A stretch of DNA of 64,000 nucleotides from Codonopsis lanceolata (lineage: Eukaryota; Streptophyta; Magnoliopsida; Asterales; Campanulaceae), in NCBI GenBank assembly GCA_013146195.2, contig CM028380.1, positions 82,376,407-82,440,406 of the forward strand, given 5' to 3'. This document shows positions 54,343-64,000 of the stretch, piece after piece. Numbering within the stretch: the first letter of the stretch is position 1; the number at the start of each line of letters is the position of its first letter. The notes under the pieces are model-generated. The model saw only the letters and a program-made list of their open reading frames with translations, searched no databases and was not told where the DNA came from. The translations under genes and the position numbers were made by a program.

Positions 54343-57300
54343 TCTCTCTTACTATAAAAGTCAAGCTTGTTTCTTACAATTTAATAGATGGACAAAAATA
54401 ACCCTTCATCAAATAAACCGCCCACCATTTAATTAAGGACAAAACAAGTAAATTTACCATGACAACAAATAATGTTTGGACAAAAATAGCCTCAAATATA
54501 ATAAATCATCTACCATTAATTAAGGTCAAACAAGTAAATTTATCAGGGACTAATTAATTCCATTAATAATCAAATAATAATTTCATCCCTTGACTTGTTC
54601 ATGTTTTAAAGTTAGGTCCTGGTTTGAATTCTATTTATTTCGTCTTGTATTTTTACTTCCTTATCGGTTCCCCTCCTACCATTATCGTTACAAATGTCGT
54701 CCAATATTTTCTAAAATAACAAAAATACCCTTACTCGGTCGAGAGACTAAAAATTTATTTGAAAATAAAAAATAATATGATATTACATTCTTAAATAATA
54801 TGGTTTTACTCAGTAAAGACATTATAGAAGTAAATGATAAAAATGTTAATATAATAATATATTTGTTAGTGAGTATCAAGATATTAAGCAAAAATATGTA
54901 GCGTCTTTAGCTATTATCCATGAATAAGCTAAGAGAAGTGAGTTAAGAAAATGTGTCATAATATCAATAAGATGAAGAAAATGAAGAACCAATTGATGAA
55001 TTCGTGCGTTTTGTTACAAAAGAAAGTCAAAATCTACAGTTTACTTCTTTGAATTTTCAGACTACTACAAGCAACCTTAAAAACTATCATAGTGCTTCTA
55101 ACTTATAAATATTACAAACAAACCACTGTTAGTAAGCACAAATAACTAGGTTTAAAATATTTTACTCCTTCCCATAACAGGGTTCCAAACCTCTAACCTC
55201 TTTTGGTCTTAACTTGCTTGCTCCTCTTCATAGAACCTGGAGTAGTTACGTGTGAGAATCTCTATTCCCTCCCACGGCTATCAACTTTCTTTTCTTCTAC
55301 CACAACTCTCCTTTAATTGAAAGAAATTGTCACCAATCAACATCCTTTCAAGTAGCTCCATCCTAAATTAGATTCTCTCCTTACTTAGTAATTTGACACC
55401 GAAAGTGTATAGGAAGTAAGAAATGAGAGACGTTCGAGAAAGAAGTCCGACTAATCAGAAGCTAAAGAGATTCTATGTTTCTATTTTAATAAGGCGAGGT
55501 GAATGCGTTTCTTGGTGATGGTGATAGCGGTGCCTACGACCGCATGGATGATGGTGTTAGAGGTTGTGGTGATAGTAATTTTAGGGATGACAGTAGTGGA
55601 TTAGATGAAATACATCGTTGTGAGATTTCCTAATCATCAAATTTTCAAATATCCATATGGGTTTCAGATTCAATTTGAAAGTTTGAAAATTCAAAAAATT
55701 TGAATTTGAGTTTGTAAAAAGTGAAATTTATGGTTGTGGTGGTTTGTGTCTATCATTGATGGGTTTTCCAAATTGGTTACTTCGAAGGAAAGAGTAAGAA
55801 ATTAGAAAAGGAAATAAAATCAAATCAAAAAATTAAATTTTGGACTAATGGTAAAATTTGAGGTGTTGGTGGTGGTGGTGGTGAGTCTATAAATGATGGG
55901 GTTGACGAAAGAAAGTGAGGGTTAAAAAATAAATTTTAAATTTCATTTTTTGGAGTAATGCATTTTTTAACGTTGAATTTAAATATCACACAAAGTATAA
56001 CTAATTTTACATTATTTAAATAAATTTTTTAATTAAAAAAATATTTTAAATATTAAATGACAAACTAAATGATGAAATTATAACAAATCCCACTTTGCGC
56101 CACAAGCAAAAAGACCAAAATAATCCTGATGTACACGATTTCCCATCACTATTTTTAATGCCCATAGACGGGAGAGGACAAATAGAAAAAACATGTAGGA
56201 AAGTGAGACATCATATGTTGGGAATGACATTATTAGAGGTATATGAAAAATTGTAACTATAATAATACATTGGTTGGTGAGAATCGAGATATTAAGCAAA
56301 TCTATAGCGTGCTTAGTAATTGCGTATGAATAAGCTAAGAGAAATGTGTTAAGGAAAGGTGATATAATGTCAAGAAGATAAAGAAAAATAGAGAATTTAG
56401 TTGACAAATCTGTGCGTTTTGTTAGAGAAGAAATTAAGTTAGAATCGATAGGAAAGTCGTTTGAAGAAAGTAGTTCCACTTAACGGAAGCTAAAGATATG
56501 TTATTTTTCCATTTTAGCAAGGCAAAGTGGACACGTTTCTTGGTGGTGGTGATAGTTGTGGCGGCATTTGCTGGGATGATGGTAGTGGTGGAGGCGATTT
56601 TAAGCATGAAAGTGGTGATTTATGTGGAATATGACATTAAATAAATGAGTAAGAACTTAAACAAAGAAATAAGATAAAATTAAAAAAAAAATGATTTATA
56701 GGCTAATAGTGTTATTTGAGGTGGTAGTGATGGTAATGATGATGAGTGTATAAATTAAATAAATTCTAAATTTAATTATGAGACAAATTAAAATAACAAC
56801 ATTGCTAGCCTTACAACTAATTTTATAATTTTCCTTACTACTAAACCTTTAAGCGTAAAAATGTCTTTATTTAAAACAACTTTGCACTTCTTCAAAGCAT
56901 ATTTGTAAGGAATGTAGTATAATTAGTTTTAAGGTTAGCATTTTCCTTGCCATTTCTTTGCATTCAAGCTCGTCTCTCTTTCCGATGAATTCGTCGATAA
57001 GGGTTATGTGTTTTTTTTAATCGCATGTTTTTACTAGGGTTTTTAGTAAGTATAGTATATACCCTTTGATTTCTACTTTAGGCGGGAGTTTTGCATGAGA
57101 TAGAATGAGGGAGATCAGAGATGGAGTTTGGCTATAATCGAAGAAGGACGGCGCCAAAGTTGTGATAGGCGTGACCGAAGTGGGAAAGGTTTAGGCTGGG
57201 GATGGCGGCTATTTTGGTGGAGCGAGAGATGGGCACTTGCACCGGGGGAAGAGGGAAGGAGAGTGTGTGAGATTAGAGTTTTTTACTTTTAATACATTTA

Positions 57301-59162
57301 TCCCTAAAGCAGATAATGAAAATGTCATTTGTACCCCGTGCGTGGAAGACCATGTGCTATTTAACGTGAATATTCTAGCGTCCATCACGGATATGTTGGA
57401 AAATGGAAAAAAAATGTAACATCAGATATCATTATGGAACAAACCTTAGGTTGGGGTACATTATACGATTTGGTGGATACCTTGGGGGAAATTGTAATTT
57501 GGTCATATAATTATTTTTGAATTATTGAAACAATTATTTATTATTATTTTTATTTAAAAACATTTTTTAAATACTAAATGGTTAATTATATAATAAAGTT
57601 ATAACTAAATCTTATTTTCCACCCCCAACAAAATGATCAAAATAATATTCATGTGACATGCACATATCATTTTCCGTACGTTACTATTTTTAACACCCAT
57701 AGACGGGAGGGAGTAAAGTGAGACAAATAGAAAAATAAGGTATGAAAGTGGGACACTTCGTAGGTTGAGGTCAAATGTGAGATTTAGTGTGTAATTTTGG
57801 GGGCTAATCATATGTTTGCCCCATCAAAATTAGTCCAAAATACACATTGTCCCCTAAGATATCCACCAAATCCACTTTGGCTCTCAACGTAATTTTGTAG
57901 CATTTTCCATATTCCGTATCAAATTTGGTGATTGTGATGTAACGTGTGGTAATCGTAGTGATAAAAATGGTAGCGAATAATGTTTAAGATCAAGAATTTG
58001 CTCAATTCAAACCATAAACCATATCAATGGTGCCAAGGAGAAATTTGTTGGAGTTTAAGCTAGGGACGATGAAGACAGATTGAATCATGACATGCATCAT
58101 CATTGTCGTATGCATCTGTGATAAATTCAAATATGAGTTTTGAAATTCATCGTGTATGCTTATGCATTGTGTTTGTGGCTTGGTCATTTAACATCGGCAG
58201 CTGCGACAACCTTAATTTTTTGTGGGTTCTTATTCATGGCGGCCTTGACACCTGAATATGATCATCTTCTTGTGTTTTATCTCTCTCTGATATGATTCTG
58301 CACTATTTTTATTTATTTTTCTATATAAAATTTTGAATAAAAGATTTAGACACTCTTGAGTTTTATCTCACTTAAAATTTAAATAAGATGTCATTGTTGG
58401 AGAAGAAGCAGAGAAAGTGTTATCGGAGAATAAGAAAATTAAGTTTTTTTTGGTAATAAAAGCATAGAAAACATTGTTAAAAATGATCCAAAATGTCCTT
58501 CACGTGAAATACCATGCACACCTTAACGTCATATTGGTAACCTTAGTAGTGTCTAGGGGACAAACTAGAAAAAACTTATACAATGACATATGAAAATAAC
58601 ACAAAAGTTAGGTTAGGTGGTAAAATGAGACTATAGATACTCTGGGTGAATTTTGTATTTTAGAGTGTAAGTATATACTTTGGGATTGTCAGTTTGATTT
58701 CTATAAAACAATTTATTATTTTTCAAAGAGAGTCATAAATTTCACAAACGACATAAGCTAAGTCTCCAATAACAATGTGATTAGCTAAGTCTCCAATAAC
58801 AATGTGATTATTTAAGAAAGTAAGCTTGAATTGTTTTCAATTCCAACACCGATAAAAGTGAATGAATTCATGTTTGGTATTAAAAAAAAGATTTAAAAAT
58901 AACCAATAAAAAAGACAAATGTGTAGGATAAGTGACAATATAATGACTAAAAGCTTACATTATAAATTACCGAAAAACAAAATATCGAAAAACCTAAACA
59001 CACAACAACACAATTCATAAGTCTCAAAACTTTAAAGATTAAAACACAAAAAGAATCCAATAATTAAAAATAAACAAAAAAGTTAAGAAACTGACAAATC
59101 ACTTTAAAAAACCATTAACACCACGTGCGTTAACCACGTGCGACGCACGTTAACCTTACTGG
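54343..59162 (+). mobile_element. Helitron-like element, 4.8 kb, both ends recognised
   Basis: The 5' end TCTCTCTTACTATAAAAG follows A at 54342. The 3' end has a 6-bp stem ACGTGC GAC GCACGT (59136-59150), eight bases, then CTGG (59159-59162, fitting CTRR) before T. The A/T insertion point without target duplication fits Helitrons. Inside there is no Rep/helicase. AT-rich segments recur (GCTAAGAGAA at about 54928 and 56334; CCCATAGACGGGAG at about 56161 and 57699). A 133-codon minus-strand frame (56479-56078) with hydrophobic stretches is unidentified. Confidence 0.65.
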
Positions 59163-59175
59163 TTGCCTTCTAAAA

Positions 59176-59778
59176 AAGAAATATGGTCTCCAGGACTGCT
59201 CGATCAATGGCTTGAGAGAGATAATTCTTTGCCTTGAGATCTTTCAGCTTCTGATCTTCCCATGCCTTCTTCTGGGCATCTGTCGGTACCACACCTCTGG
59301 CTCCACCAGTTGGATCAGTAATTACATCCTCTTTAAGGACCCAGTACTCCTTTGACTTAAAGAAATTCTCCATGAGCAAATGCTCCAGTGGTCGTAGTGT
59401 CCATCAAATCGAAGAATGGCAGGTTGCACATAATAGCTGTTTTCGGATGCCATGAAACCTTGCTGCTGCAAGTGAGCTGCTGCTTCTTTCTTTTTACTTT
59501 AGGCCAAGTGGAGGCTCCGATACCAAATTTGTTCAAATATATAAACACTTGTAGAGAAAAGATTGAAATTATATGTTATTCACTGTACTTCCAGTTACAT
59601 AAATAGCAATGATGGAACAACGTCGACTCAAAACAAGGAGAATAAAAATGCAACAGAATTTATCTACTCAAACTAATCTACTTCAGATACTTGAACTTCT
59701 AAAGCCTTGGTCATTACTCATTAGCTACAAACTCCAAAAGAATAGAACTGCTATAAGAACAAATGTTAAACTTCAACA
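59176..59778 (-). mobile_element. Copia 5' fragment: LTR, primer-binding site and start of gag
   Basis: The minus strand reads a 249-bp LTR-like segment (59778-59530; ends TGTTGAAG and TTGAACA), then TGGTATCGGAGCC (complement 59513-59525) as an initiator-Met tRNA primer-binding site, then a gag start with ENFFKSKEYWVLKEDVITDP and AKNYLSQAIDRAVLETI. It breaks off at about 59176, next to the Helitron 3' end. The other LTR and pol are absent. It is a different copia family from 47033-51678. Confidence 0.7.
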
Positions 59779-60143
59779 GTAAGTTAATATGCACGCTTAT
59801 CTCTTTTTCTCAAATTTAAGGGATCAAAAAAAGAAATTTGAAAGCGCGAATAAGAAAATATAAGCATTTGATGCATAATCAAAATTCTAGTTTACTTGGA
59901 CAAAATATCAAACAGCTTGTGAGCAACTCTTCATCAACATCAACAACACATGGAAGACTCTAATACAAACTGATTACAAAAAAGGAAAACAAGCTGAGAC
60001 CTGGAAAAGAAGAACTTGCAAGAAGAATTGGATGCAATTCAAGATAGAGAGGGGCTGGAAGCACTATGTTGATTGAAGGTCAAGGTGTGGTTTGCACTTT
60101 GACTCAAGTTTTGTTCAGTGATTTTGATTTTTCTTCGAAGATA
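59779..60143. other. Intergenic, nothing recognised
   Basis: AT-rich sequence with no open frame of note. Confidence 0.4.
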
Positions 60144-60320
60144 CTTCCTCCGTTTCGGGCAATGAGTACACTATTCCATTTTGGGATATTTCACTTAAAG
60201 AGTCCACTTTCAAAAATTAAGGCATAAAAGTGACATTTTATTACTAATGAACTACTAAAAATGTCATTTTCTTAAAAAGTTTGACTTTCAAACCGAGACT
60301 CTTTGCCGGAATGGAGGGAG
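60144..60320. mobile_element. Stowaway-like MITE, 177 bp
   Basis: It begins CTTCCTCCGTTTCGG, ends CCGGAATGGAGGGAG, with TA on both flanks. The interior matches the MITE at 1751-1898. Confidence 0.7.
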
Positions 60321-60779
60321 TATATGCCTAAAAAACCCACCAGAAAGGTATAAAAAAATTCATGAAGATTTGTTCAGCAAGTAGATGAAGGCAAAATTCC
60401 GTTGGTACCTTCAAGCAGGCCTTTACTCATGCAAGTCGATAGCTGCAATAGCATGGTCAGCTACGCATGATCCACGCACTGGACCCACTAAGCACCTACC
60501 TACGTCTACAACAAGTCCACCCAAAAGTATATTGGTGCCTAGTGGTAGTGGGTGATCACTTTATAAAAACACATTCAATCCTGTACATCTGACGCCCCAC
60601 ATCTACCTGATGTGGGATGAAGGTATTATATAAAGATATTACCGGAAATACTTTTGGTTACAATTTATGTCATTCCCCTCTATCTCAATCAACAGCCTGA
60701 TAATGCATCTTTAGAATCTCAAGGCAGTAATGCTCTCGATAAACTTCTATATCAAAACAATACCAGATATAGGGACTGA

Positions 60780-61310
60780 ATGATATATCGAAATCTCCAG
60801 GTTTTGGCTCTAGGTGGTTGCCTCTTAAATGGTCCAATTCCAACTTGCCTTGGTACAATAAGCAAGTTACTAAGTTAGAAGTACTTGAACAATTGAACTA
60901 TCTTCCAATCAAATCACGCAAGAAGTTACAGGTTCGTCGTTAATCTTCCATGCCTTTTCATATACACTTGTCACCACCTGGATCCAGAAAATTATTTCAG
61001 TGGGGTCACAAATTTTATCAAACCGTAGATCACAGTAATTTAGAACTTCCTGTATTTGTGCAGCCAATACATTACAATGTTCTCTATTTGCAATACACTT
61101 CCACCTGAATAGCCTCCCATGGCCATTTAACTGCCACATAACACCCTCAGTGGCAGTATTCCCCTCTTGAAAATGGGCTGATGAAGTTTGCCCATGTCCT
61201 TCATCTCAGCATTAACAATTTATCTGGCATCATTTCTGACATGGTATCAAATCTCACTAACTTTGCAACAATCCTTACGGTGAAATCCCAGAATCAAAAA
61301 AAAAAACTAA
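60780..61310 (+). pseudogene. LRR receptor 3' remnant (PSY1R/RLP2-like)
   Basis: Fragments in shifting plus-strand frames follow the order of the family's last LRRs: LQVLALGGCLLNGPIPTCLG-like (60800-60860), a stretch at about 61060-61110 equivalent to the island region (LPVFVQPIHYNVLYLQYTS-like), LKFAHVLHLSINNLSGIISD-like (61185-61245) and NLTN (61252). The same sequence order occurs at about 53260-53730 in the other pseudogene. The signal peptide and first LRRs are absent, and stops are frequent. Confidence 0.6.
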
Positions 61311-63367
61311 GAAAGGCATAGACCACAAAATCCTTCTTGCAATAATCATTTGCATTGCTCTGGAGTTGGCTTCACCCTGACTGTGGTCACATTATAGATT
61401 TTGAATGCAGGACTCATGCTGATGAACAGGATTGTAGCTGTAATTTTTATTCTTTTTTTATAGTTGTATTTGTTAGGAGCTGCTTCAACTAGGTCAAGGG
61501 TATGTATGAATTGAAACTCAACTGGGGTTTTTTAATTCCATAGAACTGGATTTGGGCCTTCTGGATGAATTACAATTTTCGTATCACATTTTTCTTGCGA
61601 CTTCTTTGCAAAGTGCTTTCTCTTTTCCCTTCCCTCACGCGTGTCTGGCTAACGGAGGAATGGAGTTGAACTACAAAAATGTGTCATTATCACCAATCAA
61701 CCATCATCAAACCACATCCCCACCATCGGCTTTGACAACGGCTATAGCCACCAGGATCATTGGAATACTACTATACTAGTTGTGCCACAACTAATGTTGC
61801 TCTTACATTGAGTGGCCGACTTGTCACAATTATTTTCCGGCGTAAGAGTAGTCAACTTGGTGGGGAGTGCTGGCCGGAAAAGCACCTTTTATATGGCAGG
61901 GTGCTTTAGTGGAACCAAGAGAAACTTGTCAAGAGCAATTGTGAATGAAAATTAATTGATTTGGTAAGCTTCATGTAATCATGACAAGAGCACCGAGGAT
62001 GTGGGTGATAAAAACACTATAGAATCAACTGCTTTGCCAGCAGCCCCAAGAGTGACATCTTTGGTACCTTTCCAGCAAGCCTCAATCTGGGGTAATGAAG
62101 TCGGCTACAGTTATGGCACATAGTGATTCTCAAAAACTAGTCTCAAGTTCTCTCTGGAAATGGCACAGACCTTGACAAAAATTAGTTTCTTCATTACCAA
62201 ATCACTGACGGGAACCATATGAAGATGGCTTTATCAACGGATTATAAGCTGGGGCTCCTTAATTAATTTGTATGTTCGGTGATTCATTGACATTAGACTC
62301 GTAAGTTAGGTTCTGTAACTAAGTACTTTAACTAGGATTAAAAGCTGGTGCTCCTTAATTTGGAGTTTAAATGTTGAATTTGTAGGACAAAGTTTCAAAC
62401 TGAATTAGTCAAAGATTAAGGAAATCATAAATAGGGAAGGACGACCCAGTCAAAATTAAATAACCAATCAACACGACTAGGTTCCACATAGCTTGTTATT
62501 TAACTAGAATGTTGAATATTGATGAATTTATCTTATGAAATTTCCGCTTAATCACTGTGTACACAGTTCAGATTGCAGTTGCAGAACGTATATATAAAAG
62601 GATATATATATATGCAAGAATGGCAAGGGATTAATTTGAACTCTAACTTGAATGGAATGATAATTCTCGTGTACCAAACATGCACTCAGTTCATTTCCTC
62701 GCTCTCTTCTTTCCTCTTCTCTCCCATGCGTTCTGCAACTCAGTTGATCTTTGCATTAGTGAAAATCTTCCTATGCAAAAGCCATGGCTTAACAGCCTAA
62801 CAAAAGGTAGACCCATCAATGACTATGGAGACGAGGAAAGAGTCTTTCTGATATGCAATGAAATCATGTGCAATGATGTCAGTAACTTAGTAAAAGATTC
62901 ATTGACCAATCAACCCCAGTTTCTGAACTAAGCAAGCTGAAGTTTTCAACGCGAAATGCCTAGACTTTTCATAGAAATTGTACAGAATTCCATAACCATA
63001 TCAAAAGTAAAGATTTGTTCTTAAAGAGTATCGGAGAGTAGTACTAATTTTCAACAACTATAAGATTCTTAAATCTAAAAGTCCACTTTTTTTATGTCAG
63101 TAAAAGGTGGAATAGAAAATGCATGTACAGACTTGGTCGAACGCTTATTCTAGTAAAGTCAATGGGACTTACCTCGTTAACAGTTTTGCCTCAATAGATT
63201 ATTCATTATTCACTTGATAAAAGTTAGAACTTCTGCACCTATATTGATGAAATGCAACTATTGCCCGGGAAATTCCTCGTTTTAGGCACATCAGAATGTG
63301 ACAGAAGTTTCTCAATAAGTTGAATTCTAGCATATTTATCACATTCCTCAGAATAATCTTTCTACTG
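61311..63367. other. Flank of the LRR receptor gene
   Basis: No complete gene is recognised. A 75-codon plus-strand frame at 61552-61779 has no domain I can name. From 62157 the sequence is the 5' flank of the gene that starts at 63368, matched by the decayed copy at 51679-52510. No convincing TATA box was fixed. Confidence 0.4.
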
Positions 63368-64000
63368 ATGAAACTGTTTATTCTTTTCCATTTTCTTGTT
63401 ACTGCTGCTCACACCTATGCCTTCTCCAACTCAGTTTCTTGCAAAGCTCTTTTATCTTTTTCCCTCAACATTCACCCTCCATTAAATTGGTCTTCCAAGG
63501 TTCCCTGCTGCTCCTGGGAGGGAATAGGTTGTGATCGTAATTACCAAGTCACTCGATTATGGCTACCCTCTAGAAACATCCATGGAGGCATCTCTCCGTA
63601 TCTCACCAATCTCACCACACTCACTCATCTCAATCTCTCACACAATTTCCTCTACGGCCCTTTGGCAGATGGATTTTTCATGTCCTTGAATCGCCTTGAG
63701 GTCATTGACTTGAGCTATAATCATCTGTCTGGTCAATTAGCGTCTGATATCTTGCCTGCTACCATCCAAACTCTAGACTTATCAAGCAACCAATTTGATG
63801 GACCTATTCAAGGTTCATTTCTCTCACGTCCATTGAATTTGATGAGCTTCAACATTAGGAACAACAGCTTCACCGGCCCACTTCCCTCTTCGATTTGCAG
63901 AAATTCCCCCTTCCTCTTGCTTTTTGACCTTTCCTTCAATCAGTTTACTGGTGAGATTTCAAAAGGTTTCGGGGAGTGTTCCAACCTAGAAGTTCTGCGT
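63368..64000 (+). CDS. LRR receptor-like protein, PSY1R/RLP2-like, 5' part (continues past the window)
   Basis: An ATG at 63368 opens a frame that runs without a stop to the window end (211 codons). It begins with a signal peptide (MKLFILFHFLVTAAHTYAFS), then the N-terminal LRR cap with paired cysteines (WSSKVPCCSWEGIGCD). LRRs of the plant type follow: LTTLTHLNLSHNFLYGPL, RLEVIDLSYNHLSGQL, TIQTLDLSSNQFDGPIQGSF, LMSFNIRNNSFTGPLPSSIC and LLLFDLSFNQFTGEI. The CCSWEGI cap and repeat style match the tyrosine-sulfated peptide receptor PSY1R and the related RLP2/RLP3, cell-surface proteins. Whether a kinase domain follows (PSY1R) or not (RLP) lies outside the window. The upstream frame has a stop and no earlier ATG. 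Confidence 0.88.
   Translation, partial: MKLFILFHFLVTAAHTYAFSNSVSCKALLSFSLNIHPPLNWSSKVPCCSWEGIGCDRNYQVTRLWLPSRNIHGGISPYLTNLTTLTHLNLSHNFLYGPLADGFFMSLNRLEVIDLSYNHLSGQLASDILPATIQTLDLSSNQFDGPIQGSFLSRPLNLMSFNIRNNSFTGPLPSSICRNSPFLLLFDLSFNQFTGEISKGFGECSNLEVLR

Noticed and set aside
56078..56479. 133-codon hydrophobic minus-strand frame as a membrane protein
   Set aside because: AT-rich sequence readily gives Leu/Ile/Phe-rich frames; related segments nearby in the Helitron are not open, and no family was recognised.
59164..59380. Helitron inserted into the copia gag
   Set aside because: The left Helitron flank at 54342 does not continue the gag sequence that breaks off at 59176.
1..64000. Organellar DNA insertions
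   Set aside because: No plastid or mitochondrial genes or rRNA segments were recognised on reading.

Overview
This is nuclear DNA from a plant, most likely a eudicot. Host genes have short exons with GT-AG introns. The rest is dominated by plant transposon classes: L1-type LINEs, copia, TRIM, MULE, Helitron, and hAT and Stowaway MITEs. I saw no organellar or bacterial signature. The species cannot be fixed from the sequence alone.

Layout. Positions 1-5105 hold no recognisable gene, only small inverted-repeat elements and a possible LTR fragment. Positions 5425-27683 (minus strand) carry one complete host gene: a WD40 protein of the WDR83/MORG1 family, rebuilt here as eight exons encoding 320 residues with every splice phase consistent. 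Intron 7 holds a LINE remnant, a hAT-like MITE and a TRIM. Intron 1 is 15.8 kb and holds at least five related LINE copies, some nested, plus a small Mutator-like element.

Only 164 bp separate the WDR83 start codon from the 9-bp target duplication of a 6.77-kb Mutator-like element (27857-34625). That element has 44-bp terminal inverted repeats. It carries a degenerate plant-mobile-domain (PMD) gene on the plus strand and a degenerate MuDR-type transposase fused to an OTU-protease-like domain on the minus strand. It also carries mirrored arrays of a 34-bp repeat about 0.4 kb inside each end.

About 40 bp further on, 34664-44268 is bounded by two outward-facing Helitron 3' ends on inverted arms of about 1 kb. 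Inside are a POLAR-like gene fragment, tandem and foldback repeats, a GC-rich exon-like block, and a TIR element carrying the first coding exon of ribosomal protein L3.

Positions 45156-47026 hold two broken papain-type (SAG39-like) cysteine protease genes. The second is cut by a copia retrotransposon (47033-51678). The last 12 kb is a decayed tandem array of LRR receptor genes of the PSY1R/RLP2 type: a pseudogene at 52511-54085, a 3' remnant at 60780-61310, and an apparently intact gene that starts at 63368 and runs off the window. A Helitron with both ends (54343-59162) and a copia 5' fragment (59176-59778) lie between them.

Only WDR83 and the terminal LRR gene look functional. The rest records how mobile elements expanded and broke the locus.
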